A program made the translations under genes and the position numbers. A stretch of DNA of 39,366 nt from Bacteroidales bacterium (GTDB taxonomy: Bacteria > Bacteroidota > Bacteroidia > Bacteroidales > P3), in NCBI GenBank assembly GCA_009785505.1, contig WQWA01000018.1:1-39366 (forward strand), read 5' to 3'. Positions 1-8,188 of the stretch are shown in pieces. Position 1 is the stretch's first letter. Every line of letters begins with the position of its first letter. Under the pieces are notes generated by a model, which was not told where the DNA came from, did not search any database, and saw only the letters and a program-made list of their open reading frames with translations.

Positions 1-44
1 TGAGCGAAGTCGAAACGCCCGCAACCCAAACCGAAAAAAAATAA
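1..44 (+). CDS. C-terminal tail of an upstream gene (possibly rpsD, S4), partial
   Basis: An open frame enters from the left edge and ends at TAA 42-44, five bases before rpoA. It encodes the polar tail [13 protein letters not shown]. In Bacteroidota the gene before rpoA is normally rpsD, so this may be the end of S4, but S4 does not usually end this way and too little is visible to identify it. The first 14 bases (TGAGCGAAGTCGAA) match a repeat word also seen near 27617 and 29217, so the tail may derive from an inserted repeat. Identity is inference. Confidence 0.35.
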   Translation, partial: SEVETPATQTEKK

Positions 45-49
45 AAAAC

Positions 50-1042
50 ATGGCAATATTAGCATTCCAAAAACCTGAAAGGGTAATTATGATTAAATCG
101 GACGACAAACAAGGTGTGTTTGAGTTTCGTCCGTTGGAGCCCGGCTACGGAATTACCGTAGGTAACGCACTCCGTCGCATTCTTTTGTCATCGCTCGAAG
201 GATTCGCCATTACTTCAGTAAAAATTGAGGGTGTAACTCACGAATTTACAACGATTAAAGGGGTTTTGGAAGATGTTACAAACATCGTTCTGAATCTTAA
301 GCAAATTCGTTTCAAACAACAGATTGAAGGTATTGACAGTGAAAAAGTGAAAATCGTGATTTCAGGTCAAAATGTGTTCAAAGCAGGCGATATCAACAAA
401 TTTCTGAACGGATTTCAAGTTTTGAACCCGAATTTGGAAATTTGCCACATGGAATCCAATGTGCGCTTGGTTGTCGAATTGGACATTAACAAGGGACGCG
501 GCTATGTGCCTTCGGAAGAAAATAAAAATCCGAGTGCACACGTGGATACCATTGCTATGGACTCGATTCATACGCCAATCAAAAATGTTCAATACGATGT
601 AACGAACTTCCGCGTAGAACAAAAAACCGATTACGAAAAACTGACACTGCACATTGATACCGATGGTTCGATTTCGCCTCAAGATGCGTTGAAAGATGCG
701 GCAAAAATTTTGATTCAGCATTTTATGTTGTTCTCAGATGATGATATGACACTTGAAACCGAAGTAGAGGACGTAGCCGAAGTGTTTGACGAGGGTGATT
801 TGCATATGCGTCAACTTTTAAAGACTCGCTTGTCGGACATGGACTTGTCGGTACGTGCCCTGAACTGCTTGAAGGCCGCAGAGGTTGAGACTATCGGCGA
901 ATTGGTATCTTTCAACAGAAACGATTTATTGAAATTCCGTAATTTCGGTAAAAAATCGTTGACTGAACTAGAAGAACTGGTAGAAGCAAAAGGCTTGGAA
1001 TTCGGTATGAATGTAGCCAAGTATAAAATTGATAAAGATTAA
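50..1042 (+). CDS. rpoA: DNA-directed RNA polymerase subunit alpha
   Basis: This is the alpha subunit of RNA polymerase, 330 residues, which dimerises to nucleate core assembly and contacts upstream promoter DNA and activators. The N-terminal domain carries the signature [20 protein letters not shown] at about residues 25-44. The C-terminal domain begins near residue 260 ([17 protein letters not shown]) and has the helix-hairpin-helix-like stretch [14 protein letters not shown]. Length is normal. The ATG at 50 follows the preceding stop by five bases, and rplQ follows after 22 bases, so it belongs to the ribosomal-protein operon. Identification is secure. An in-frame ATG at residue 14 (MIKSDDKQ) is a possible alternative start, but the upstream ERV stretch is typical of Bacteroidota alpha subunits. 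Confidence 0.97.
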   Translation: MAILAFQKPERVIMIKSDDKQGVFEFRPLEPGYGITVGNALRRILLSSLEGFAITSVKIEGVTHEFTTIKGVLEDVTNIVLNLKQIRFKQQIEGIDSEKVKIVISGQNVFKAGDINKFLNGFQVLNPNLEICHMESNVRLVVELDINKGRGYVPSEENKNPSAHVDTIAMDSIHTPIKNVQYDVTNFRVEQKTDYEKLTLHIDTDGSISPQDALKDAAKILIQHFMLFSDDDMTLETEVEDVAEVFDEGDLHMRQLLKTRLSDMDLSVRALNCLKAAEVETIGELVSFNRNDLLKFRNFGKKSLTELEELVEAKGLEFGMNVAKYKIDKD

Positions 1043-1064
1043 TTTGTAAAAGATATTTTGAATC

Positions 1065-1697
1065 ATGAGACACGGAAAAAAATTCAATAAACTCAGCAGA
1101 ACACATTCTCACAGACGCCAAATGCTGGCGAATATGGCTTCTTCGTTGATTATGCACAAACGCATCAAAACAACGTTAGCCAAGGCAAAAGCCTTACGTA
1201 TTTACGTTGAACCGCTTTTGACGAAGTCAAAAGAAGACACGACGCATTCTCGCCGCGTGGTATTTAGTTATCTTCAAGATAAAAATGCGATAACCGAACT
1301 GTTTCGTGAAATTTCACCAAAAATTGCCGATCGTCCAGGTGGATATACGCGCATTTTGAAAATAGGAAAACGTCTTGGTGATAATGCAGATATGGCGATG
1401 ATCGAACTCGTTGACTACAACGAAGGCATGTTGAAAGAGAAGAAAGCTGCTAAAGCGAAAACTACACGTCGTGCGGGTACTCGTAAAAAAGCGGACGAAA
1501 CAGCACCAAAAGCTGAAGCGGCACCAAAAAAAGAGGAAACTCCGGTAGAAGAAGCTGTAGAGACTCCTGTTGCGGAGGTTGAAACAATTGTAGAGGAAGT
1601 TGTGGAAACTCCTGCTGTAGAAGTTGCAGAAACTACTGAAGAAGCTCCTGTTGAGGAAACTCCAACAGAAGAAGCTGAGGAGAAAACGGAGAAGTAG
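1065..1697 (+). CDS. rplQ: 50S ribosomal protein L17 with long acidic C-terminal tail
   Basis: Ribosomal protein L17 of the large subunit, 210 residues. Residues 1 to about 125 are the conserved L17 fold ([20 protein letters not shown], then [20 protein letters not shown]). After a basic segment ([17 protein letters not shown]) the last 65 or so residues are a Glu/Val/Thr/Pro-rich tail built of degenerate VEE..VETP units. L17 in most bacteria is about 120-130 residues; tails are known in Bacteroidota, but this one is long. Last gene of the operon, followed by a hairpin terminator. Confidence 0.96.
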   Translation: MRHGKKFNKLSRTHSHRRQMLANMASSLIMHKRIKTTLAKAKALRIYVEPLLTKSKEDTTHSRRVVFSYLQDKNAITELFREISPKIADRPGGYTRILKIGKRLGDNADMAMIELVDYNEGMLKEKKAAKAKTTRRAGTRKKADETAPKAEAAPKKEETPVEEAVETPVAEVETIVEEVVETPAVEVAETTEEAPVEETPTEEAEEKTEK

Positions 1698-1715
1698 TTT
1701 ACCAACTATAAATTC

Positions 1716-1762
1716 AAAAAATCGGAATCTCACAATAAATTTGCGAGATTTCGGTTTTTTTT
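1716..1762. terminator. Terminator between rplQ and the convergent TonB receptor gene
   Basis: The arms AATCGGAATCTC and GAGATTTCGGTT pair with two G-U wobbles around a loop of about 13 bases. A T-run follows on the + strand, and an A-run precedes it (a T-run on the - strand). It lies 18 bases after the rplQ stop and could serve both strands. The remaining bases up to 1871 show no convincing gene or site. Confidence 0.75.
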
Positions 1763-1871
1763 GTATCTTGGTACTGTTTTTGCGGGCGGTGTCTTGGGTG
1801 GTCACAGCAATTCTAATGGTACGTTTGAATGGAGAGCTGTGTTCGTTAAAAATTTTGATCGGACGGGCTCC

Positions 1872-4058
1872 CTAAAAATTTACGCTAACCCTAAAATTCA
1901 GCCGTCGCGAGGTAAGATGATTGGCTACGGCGTACTGTGTGCCGGTGAAATCTGAAATCCACAAATACGAAATGGTATTGTTCATATCAAATAGGTTGAA
2001 AATTTCGGCGCTTAACCAAAGTCTGCCCAAATTAAAGGCTCTGATGTGATAGGACAAACCTAAATCCACTCTCCGATAAGGAGGCAGTCGGAAATTTCCA
2101 CGATTTTGAAGTGTTTCGAGATTTCTCAATCCTTCGGGTGAACCAAACGGCAAACCGGTACCAAACACGAGATTGAGATGTGCTCTGAGATTATCGCTCC
2201 CCCTCAAATGGTCCTGGAAAAATAGATTGAAATTCACTCTTTGGTCTGTTGGTCGAGGAATAAAAGACCCGCCGTTGGTACTTTCCCTTGTCCGCATAAT
2301 CGACAAACTTAACCACGATTCGGCACCTTCGACCACTTCGCCTGCTAAGCGAAAATCTATACCGGTTGCATAACCTCTACCAATATTTTGTGCCAAATAA
2401 CGGATGCGGACATTATCAATTTCGAAAGGAATCAAATTACTCAAAGCCTTGTAATACACTTCAGATGTGAGTCTGAACGGACGATTCCAAAGTGTTAAAT
2501 AATGGTCAACACCCCCAACAAAATGGATGGCACGTTGTGCTCGTATGTCGTGATTTAAATTTCCGTCCAGATCGCGCATTTCTCTATAAAATGGTGGCTG
2601 ATGAAAAACGCCGGTTGCAAAACGAAACGTCCAGTTTTCTAAATTTCTCGGAGCAAAAGTCAAAGATGCCCGCGGACTAACCAGAAATTCGTTGTTGAAA
2701 TTCCAGTATGAAAATCGAATGCCTGCAACGACAGCCAATTCCGGCGAAACTTCAAAGTTGGCTTGCAAAAAACCAGTATAACGATTTGTAATCAAATGAT
2801 GATCCGCACGGAAAACATTCTGCAATAAAGGCGGACGAGAAGGATTGCGAAAAGTATTGTTAAAATCAAGGCTATCAAACGGAATTTGAGGATGGGGTAG
2901 GGCGAAACCTATCGAATCTACCATCGTCCATTCGTTGAGATGATCTAAAATATCTTCACGCTGAAACCTTACGCCCCACAATAAAAACACACGTTCTTTC
3001 ATGAGTCTTCCTTGATAACTTACATTATAAATGATAGCATTCAAGTCATTTCGTGCATGATTCAGAAAAGCACCAACGCCCATTAAATTCGCCGGCTTGC
3101 TGTCGTTGCCGATGTCTATTCCACCGAGTCGATAGGCTCCCAAAATATCAAAATATTCACGTTCTACAGTCTGAAATCCTGAAAAAGTGAGGCGATGTTG
3201 TAGATTTGGATGAGGTCTGAATGTTGTTGAAAATGCCCCGAAAACGCTGTTAAATCGGCTGATTTCTTGTCCTTGAAAGTGAATAAAAAGTCCAAGTGGA
3301 TTATCGGAAGTTCCAAATCTTGTTTGTCTTGATGAAGGGATAAATTGGTAGCTATTCAGTGCAATATTTCCTAAAAATTCAAACTCCAAACGTGGATTTG
3401 GAAGATACAAAAGATAGGTTTGTACATCTGTAAAAGCCGGTCGATAATCGCCTTGCGTAGGAAGCGTATTTAGCAAATATTGATTAGATTTGTGGCGAGC
3501 GCCGATCAGCCCTCTCCATTTTTGGTTTCTTGACGCGGCTTCCAAGTGTGCGGAAGCTCCGAGCAAATCGAGCGAGAGAGAGCCTCCAAATTCGGTTGGG
3601 CGCCTGTATCGAACATCTAAAACCGAAGATAGCTTATCGCCGTACATGGCATCAAATCCGCCGGCAGAAAATTGTACCGTAGAAACCAAATTCGGATTGA
3701 TAAAACTCAGTCCTTCCTGCTCTCCTGAGCGAACTAAAAACGGACGAAAAATTTCGATACCATTTACATAGACTAAATTTTCATCAAAACTTCCACCTCG
3801 AACTGAGTATTGCAAACTTAATTCGTTGTTTGAAACCACACCGGGCAAAGTCATGATTAAGGCTTCAATGCTATTGCTTACCGTTGGCAAATATTGTGCG
3901 GATATAGTACTGATTATTCTCTGATTAGATAATCTTCCGGCACGAATTTCTGCTCCCTCAATCTCGCGAACCACAATAGTATCCTGTGTTTCAGCCATCG
4001 TTAATGAGAAGCACAAAGGACTCAAAAGTATTGCAAAAATATACTGTTTAAGGCTCAT
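1872..4058 (-). CDS. TonB-dependent outer membrane receptor, plug and barrel only
   Basis: A TonB-dependent receptor, 728 residues from the chosen ATG at 4058. A signal peptide (MSLKQYIFAILLSPLCFSL...) is followed by a short stretch (DTIVVREIEGAEIRAGR) and the plug domain (LPGVVSNNELSLQYSVRGGS, then GGFDAMYGDKLSSVLDVRYR). A beta-barrel follows, ending in the typical aromatic-terminated strand ...NFRVSVNF. The open frame extends upstream to 4139, but that extension lies inside the previous gene and has no signal peptide at its start. The ATG overlaps the upstream gene by 11 bases, so the two are translationally coupled. The usual N-terminal CarboxypepD-reg domain is absent here and encoded by the neighbour. 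The substrate cannot be told. Confidence 0.88.
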   Translation of the reverse strand: MSLKQYIFAILLSPLCFSLTMAETQDTIVVREIEGAEIRAGRLSNQRIISTISAQYLPTVSNSIEALIMTLPGVVSNNELSLQYSVRGGSFDENLVYVNGIEIFRPFLVRSGEQEGLSFINPNLVSTVQFSAGGFDAMYGDKLSSVLDVRYRRPTEFGGSLSLDLLGASAHLEAASRNQKWRGLIGARHKSNQYLLNTLPTQGDYRPAFTDVQTYLLYLPNPRLEFEFLGNIALNSYQFIPSSRQTRFGTSDNPLGLFIHFQGQEISRFNSVFGAFSTTFRPHPNLQHRLTFSGFQTVEREYFDILGAYRLGGIDIGNDSKPANLMGVGAFLNHARNDLNAIIYNVSYQGRLMKERVFLLWGVRFQREDILDHLNEWTMVDSIGFALPHPQIPFDSLDFNNTFRNPSRPPLLQNVFRADHHLITNRYTGFLQANFEVSPELAVVAGIRFSYWNFNNEFLVSPRASLTFAPRNLENWTFRFATGVFHQPPFYREMRDLDGNLNHDIRAQRAIHFVGGVDHYLTLWNRPFRLTSEVYYKALSNLIPFEIDNVRIRYLAQNIGRGYATGIDFRLAGEVVEGAESWLSLSIMRTRESTNGGSFIPRPTDQRVNFNLFFQDHLRGSDNLRAHLNLVFGTGLPFGSPEGLRNLETLQNRGNFRLPPYRRVDLGLSYHIRAFNLGRLWLSAEIFNLFDMNNTISYLWISDFTGTQYAVANHLTSRRLNFRVSVNF

Positions 4059-4737
4059 AAAAATCCCAATCCCGCACGCGTTGCTGTCTTCTTTCGTCCC
4101 GTTGAGCGTTCCAAATTCGCAGGAATTGTGCCCACGCAAGCGGATTTAGCAAATTGTTCGGTTGTTGTTGTCCTGCCCAATACATGCGATCGGCTCTTTG
4201 CTGGGTGAGGTGTCTGAAATTCATTTGGGCATCCATAGGCGCGTGTCTTGCACGATCTCTGAGTTCCGACAAAAGCACATTTCTTCGTGCAATATCATAA
4301 TCATCGGCAGGTATATCCAAATTCAAGAATGCTTCGCGAAATCTTTCTCTGCTGGGCCACGGAAAAATTACAGTAACCGGCAACTCTAAAGTGTCTCTCA
4401 GCAAGGTTTGATAAATTGTGTAGCGATTTGCCTGTAAGGTGTCCGGAATTTTTATGGTTTCTGTACGAAAACCTATGCTTGAAAATACCAAATAATCTCC
4501 TGCCAAAGTAGTTAATGAGAAAAAACCGTTCATATCTGTCGAAGTACCGCGATGGGTACCTCTAACAGAGATATTTACGTGTGGTATAGGTCGTAAGTTC
4601 TCATTATCCAAAATAATCCCCGCTATCTGCACAACCGGCCTTTGTGCAGGGCGTTCCGAAGTTTGTGCAACGGCAGCGCAGCTAAACATTGCTAGAAGCA
4701 AGAAACTTGTCAATCGTTTGGATAGGAAAGAAACCAT
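4048..4737 (-). CDS. Exported carboxypeptidase-regulatory-like domain protein
   Basis: A 229-residue exported protein. Residues 1-24 are a signal peptide (MVSFLSKRLTSFLLLAMFSC...). Residues 38 to about 110 match the CarboxypepD_reg-like beta-sandwich found at the N-terminus of Bacteroidota TonB receptors (GIILDNENLRPIPHVNISVR, DMNGFFSL, YLVFSSIGF). The rest is charged, Arg/Gln-rich and not recognised. It overlaps the receptor gene downstream by 11 bases, so the two probably form one outer-membrane unit with the receptor's accessory domain on a separate polypeptide. The promoter box TATCTTTG ends only four bases before the ATG, implying an essentially leaderless mRNA. Confidence 0.8.
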   Translation of the reverse strand: MVSFLSKRLTSFLLLAMFSCAAVAQTSERPAQRPVVQIAGIILDNENLRPIPHVNISVRGTHRGTSTDMNGFFSLTTLAGDYLVFSSIGFRTETIKIPDTLQANRYTIYQTLLRDTLELPVTVIFPWPSRERFREAFLNLDIPADDYDIARRNVLLSELRDRARHAPMDAQMNFRHLTQQRADRMYWAGQQQPNNLLNPLAWAQFLRIWNAQRDERRQQRVRDWDFYEP

Positions 4738-4741
4738 TCTG

Positions 4742-4749
4742 CAAAGATA
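4742..4749 (-). promoter_or_regulatory. -7 promoter box TATCTTTG for the 4737 gene
   Basis: An exact TAnnTTTG box on the - strand with only CAGA between it and the ATG at 4737. Transcription from such a box starts a few bases downstream, so the transcript should start at or next to the start codon. Confidence 0.65.
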
Positions 4750-4770
4750 CGAAAAAAAACGAAATACACA

Positions 4771-4801
4771 AAAAAAAAACGGCTGCCAAAAAGGCAGCCG
4801 T
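4771..4801 (-). terminator. Rho-independent terminator of rpmB
   Basis: A perfect 9-bp stem (ACGGCTGCC / GGCAGCCGT) with an AAAAA loop on the + strand. Read on the - strand it is followed by nine T residues. It lies 18 bases beyond the rpmB stop. Confidence 0.9.
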
Positions 4802-4818
4802 CTGTTTCTCGAGGTGCA

Positions 4819-5058
4819 TTACAAACGAATGAGTCCGTTTTTATCTGCTTCCAACAAACAAGCGTAAACACCTTTTTTATTAATCGAACGCATGGCTTTT
4901 GCCGAAACACGCAATGTAATCCACGCATCCTCTTCGGGAACATAGAATTTCTTTGTTTGCAAATTCGGATAAAATTTACGTTTGGTCTTGATATTTGAAT
5001 GCGAAACATGATTTCCGCTAATGACCTTTTTTCCGGTTAAATCACAAATTCTTGCCAT
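4819..5058 (-). CDS. rpmB: 50S ribosomal protein L28
   Basis: Ribosomal protein L28, 79 residues, a normal length. It begins MARICDLTGKKVISGNHVSH and carries the conserved NIKTKRKFYPNLQTKKFYV and LRVSAKAMRSINKKG segments. It has its own promoter box and terminator and is transcribed alone. In many Bacteroidota rpmB is followed by rpmG, but no rpmG is seen here: the next bases downstream are the terminator. Confidence 0.97.
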   Translation of the reverse strand: MARICDLTGKKVISGNHVSHSNIKTKRKFYPNLQTKKFYVPEEDAWITLRVSAKAMRSINKKGVYACLLEADKNGLIRL

Positions 5059-5091
5059 GGCTTTTACTTAATTCTTGTTAAAATTGGAGTG

Positions 5092-5099
5092 CAAAGATA
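5092..5099 (-). promoter_or_regulatory. -7 promoter box TATCTTTG for rpmB
   Basis: An exact TAnnTTTG box on the - strand, 33 bases before the rpmB start codon, in the short gap after the TPR gene. Confidence 0.7.
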
Positions 5100-5134
5100 C
5101 AAAAAAAAAATGAAACTTCCAAATTTTTTTGAAA

Positions 5135-6910
5135 TTAATTTCCAATCCAGGTTCTTGTTCGGACTTTTTCATCTAAAAACTCGGAGCTCCTTGCATATTT
5201 CATAGCTTGGGCTTTTTTCCAGTATTCTACAGCCCGTTCTTTATCTCCGGTTTTCCAAAGAATATCGCCGTACTGTTCAAGAATTACGGCATGTTCATAT
5301 CCGCCAAATTCTATTGCCAACTCCATAATTATTCTTGCTTCGTCGAACTTGCCTCGTTTGAAAAGTACCCATGCGTGAGTGTCTAAAAATGTAGGATTTG
5401 TTGGGTTTCGCTGTACAACAAAAAGCGACATTCGTTCGGCTTCGTCCAAATTTTCTCTGCGTAGTGCTAAAAAATAGGCAAAATTATTCAAAAAAGTATA
5501 ATTTTCAGGCTCTAATTCCAACGCTTTTCGGAAATTCTTGTCGGATCGTTCATGGTTGCCCAAAAAGTGATAAATAGTTCCTAAATCGCCGTGAATTTGA
5601 GCCAACAAACGTGGATTGGATTCTGCTAAAGTTTTTGCTTGCTCGAGAAATTGCATCGCCATTACATAATCTCTTTTGAGATGGTAGCCTGTCCCGATGA
5701 TGTAGTAAACTAATGGTTGTTCGGGAAAGCGCTCTAATGCAGCTTTTCCGTCTTGCAATAATCCTGTTGCATCCAGTACTATCAGGTTTGTAACCAACAA
5801 AGCTTCCCAGACGGGCCATTGAGAGCCATCGATGGCAACTACTTTTCTGTATTTGTCGCGAGCTTCTTCGAAACGGTCGTCGTGCAGCAAGAAATCGGCG
5901 TATAAAGCCAGGGCTTTCGGCTCATCGGGATGTGCGGAAAGGATGGCATAAAGCATGTTATAAATGTTTTCTTTTTGTTCGGAAACTTGAAAGAACTGTA
6001 TCATTATTGCGACTTTGACATCGATATCCAATCTTGGATTTTCGAGCGCCAAAATGAGTTGTGTAAACATGTTTGCTGTGTCGCCACGTGATTGATAATG
6101 CTCTACCAGAGCCAAACGTACATAAGGATTGTCCGGATCCAAAGACAAAACTTTTTGAAAATTCTTGTAGGCTTCATCCGGTTGTCCGGTTTGCATATTA
6201 AGATCGCCCAAGATCGCCCAAAATCTTGGATTATTCGGAAATTCTTGAGTCAATTTTTCCAATTCGTTTCGGATGCCGTCTTCTTGTCTGAGTGCTTGAA
6301 AGATGTTGATTTTCTGCATGGATAGTTCTTCGGAAATACCATGTCGATTTTCGAGTAAACTTAAAATTCGAATAGTCTCCGTAGGCCGCCCAAGCATGAG
6401 ATTAAGATTTGCCATTTCAAGCAAATACAAATCTTCGTTTCGTGGATCAAGAATTATCAGGCGTTCGTAACTGCTTAAAGCTTGTGCGAGCTTATTGTTG
6501 TGCTGATAAATCGCGGCTAAATGCTGGAGATAAAATTTATTGTTTGGCGACAATCTCCAAGCCCGTTCCGCATGAATTTCGGCTTCGCTGAACTGATTCT
6601 GCATGAGCCTGATTCTGGAAATCTGAAAATGTGCCGGAGCGTGTTGATTGTCGATGCTCAATACCTCGAAAAAAGTATTTAGTGCATTTACATGATCTTC
6701 AATTAGCAATTGCCTCATCCCAACTAAAAACGCTTGGTCGATTATCATTTGAATGTTTTGCGGAAATCTTGAAACTTCGGGAGTTTCCACAATATTCAGA
6801 TCAATTCTTGGCGACAATACAACTTGCCGGCTTCTACAACTTGCAGCAAACACCACCAACAATGCGATGATGATGAGATTTAGTTTGTATTTCGAAACGA
6901 TTTTTTGCAT
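5135..6910 (-). CDS. TPR-repeat lipoprotein
   Basis: A 591-residue probable lipoprotein. The start at 6910 is chosen because MQKIVSKYKLNLIIIALLVV followed by FAASC is a lipoprotein signal with the lipid-bearing Cys at residue 25. The longer frame starting at 6979 lies inside dut. The mature part is almost entirely tetratricopeptide repeats (AHFQISRIRLMQNQFSEAEI, PNNPRFWAILGDLNMQTGQP, DLGTIYHFLGNHERSDKNF, NNFAYFLALRRENLDEAERM), a scaffold for protein contacts. It begins four bases after the dut stop, so it is the last gene of the nucleotide-metabolism operon, although nothing in it suggests nucleotide chemistry. A role in envelope assembly would be a guess. Confidence 0.85.
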   Translation of the reverse strand: MQKIVSKYKLNLIIIALLVVFAASCRSRQVVLSPRIDLNIVETPEVSRFPQNIQMIIDQAFLVGMRQLLIEDHVNALNTFFEVLSIDNQHAPAHFQISRIRLMQNQFSEAEIHAERAWRLSPNNKFYLQHLAAIYQHNNKLAQALSSYERLIILDPRNEDLYLLEMANLNLMLGRPTETIRILSLLENRHGISEELSMQKINIFQALRQEDGIRNELEKLTQEFPNNPRFWAILGDLNMQTGQPDEAYKNFQKVLSLDPDNPYVRLALVEHYQSRGDTANMFTQLILALENPRLDIDVKVAIMIQFFQVSEQKENIYNMLYAILSAHPDEPKALALYADFLLHDDRFEEARDKYRKVVAIDGSQWPVWEALLVTNLIVLDATGLLQDGKAALERFPEQPLVYYIIGTGYHLKRDYVMAMQFLEQAKTLAESNPRLLAQIHGDLGTIYHFLGNHERSDKNFRKALELEPENYTFLNNFAYFLALRRENLDEAERMSLFVVQRNPTNPTFLDTHAWVLFKRGKFDEARIIMELAIEFGGYEHAVILEQYGDILWKTGDKERAVEYWKKAQAMKYARSSEFLDEKVRTRTWIGN

Positions 6911-6914
6911 AAAT

Positions 6915-7346
6915 TTATTTTCCGGTATGTCCGAATCCGCCTTCGCCGCGTTCGGTTTTTGAAACTTCGGAGACTTCACAAAACACTACGGCTTCATGTT
7001 TGGCGATAATCATTTGTGCAATGCGTTCGCCGTGTTTGATTGTGAAATTTTCGTTAGACAAATTGACTAAAATAATTTTGATTTCGCCGCGATAATCCGC
7101 ATCAATCGTTCCGGGCGAGTTCAAGACCGTTATGCCGTGTTTGGCAGCAAGTCCGCTTCTTGGGCGTACTTGTGCTTCATAGCCGATTGGAAGCTCGAGC
7201 CGCAAACCTGTTGGTATCAAAGCCCTTTCAAGAGGTTTAAGAATGATGTCTTCGTTCAAATCTGCTCGCAGATCCATTCCCGCAGAGGCTTTTGTTTCGT
7301 ATGCCGGCAGCGGATTTTTTGATGTGTTTTGGATGTTGATTTTCAC
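6915..7346 (-). CDS. dut: Deoxyuridine 5'-triphosphate nucleotidohydrolase (dUTPase)
   Basis: dUTPase hydrolyses dUTP to dUMP and pyrophosphate, keeping uracil out of DNA and supplying dUMP for thymidylate. It has 143 residues, normal for the trimeric family. All five motifs are visible: AGMDLRA (22-28), RPRSGLA (61-67), [10 protein letters not shown] (79-88, with the catalytic Asp in DADYRG), GERIAQMI (106-113) and the C-terminal [10 protein letters not shown] (133-142). It lies 18 bases after the purine nucleoside phosphorylase gene and four bases before the TPR lipoprotein gene. Confidence 0.97.
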   Translation of the reverse strand: MKINIQNTSKNPLPAYETKASAGMDLRADLNEDIILKPLERALIPTGLRLELPIGYEAQVRPRSGLAAKHGITVLNSPGTIDADYRGEIKIILVNLSNENFTIKHGERIAQMIIAKHEAVVFCEVSEVSKTERGEGGFGHTGK

Positions 7347-7364
7347 TGTTTAGCAATTTCAAAT

Positions 7365-8183
7365 TTATAAACTCCGAATCATCTCTGTAAACAAAGCCGT
7401 CATTTTTTCGGCGGCAGCTCCTGCGGCTTCAACTACATCGTTTTCGTCATTTACAAAATCTTCTGCAAAATCAAAACCTTCGTTGGTAATAACCGACATA
7501 CCGAACACACGCATGTTTCCGTGACGTGCGACAATCACTTCCGGAACGGTCGACATTCCCGCCGCATCGCCGCCGATAATTCGGAAATACTTATACTCTG
7601 CAGGTGTTTCGTAGGTTGGCCCTGTTCCGCCGACATAAACACCTTCTTGCAACGGAATGTTAAGTTTTACAGCAATTTCTTTACATGTTTTGATCAATTC
7701 CAAATCGTACGGACGCGTCATATCCGGAAATCTTGGTCCAAATTCTTCTAAATTTTTCCCAATCAGCGGATTCGGCATCAGATTGATGTGGTCTTTGATG
7801 ATCATTAGATTCCCAACCCTGAACTCAGGATTGATTCCACCTGCAGCATTTGAAACAAATACGGTAGAAATGCCCAACGCATTAAACACACGCATTGGCA
7901 GTGTAACCTGCTCCATCGAATACCCTTCGTAAAAATGAAAACGACCTTGCATCGCCAACACATTTTTCCCGCCGAGCTCGCCATAAATCAAGTTGCCTTT
8001 ATGCCCAACAGCTGTAGATGCCATGAAATTCGGAATTGTAGAATACGGCATCACAATTGGGTTTTGAATGTGTTCTGCCAAGTCGCCTAAGCCACTACCC
8101 AAAACGATTGCCACATCGGGAGTTTTTGGAATTTTGGATTGAATGAATACGGCGGATTCTTTGATTTTTTCTGTGTAAGTCAT
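7365..8183 (-). CDS. Purine nucleoside phosphorylase
   Basis: Trimeric-type purine nucleoside phosphorylase (PunA/DeoD-II-like), 272 residues. It cleaves purine nucleosides with phosphate to the free base and (deoxy)ribose-1-phosphate. Visible family motifs are the phosphate-binding [61 protein letters not shown] and the base-contacting [10 protein letters not shown]. It starts five bases after the stop of the MTA/SAH deaminase gene. That pairing suggests it may also phosphorolyse the inosine-type product of the deaminase, but this is inference and the classic substrates are inosine and guanosine. Confidence 0.95.
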   Translation of the reverse strand: MTYTEKIKESAVFIQSKIPKTPDVAIVLGSGLGDLAEHIQNPIVMPYSTIPNFMASTAVGHKGNLIYGELGGKNVLAMQGRFHFYEGYSMEQVTLPMRVFNALGISTVFVSNAAGGINPEFRVGNLMIIKDHINLMPNPLIGKNLEEFGPRFPDMTRPYDLELIKTCKEIAVKLNIPLQEGVYVGGTGPTYETPAEYKYFRIIGGDAAGMSTVPEVIVARHGNMRVFGMSVITNEGFDFAEDFVNDENDVVEAAGAAAEKMTALFTEMIRSL

Positions 8184-8188
8184 ATCGT

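Noticed and set aside
1314-1805. 163-codon frame on the - strand over rplQ
   Set aside because: It is the reverse reading of the repetitive Glu-rich rplQ tail, giving a Phe/Ser-rich nonsense protein, and it crosses the terminator.
4710-5009. Second small frame after rpmB considered as rpmG
   Set aside because: It is an out-of-frame reading of rpmB and its terminator, and lacks the L33 sequence pattern.
6201-6220. 10-bp tandem repeat AGATCGCCCA twice
   Set aside because: It lies in the TPR lipoprotein coding sequence and encodes an ordinary TPR segment (AILGDLNMQ), so it needs no special explanation.
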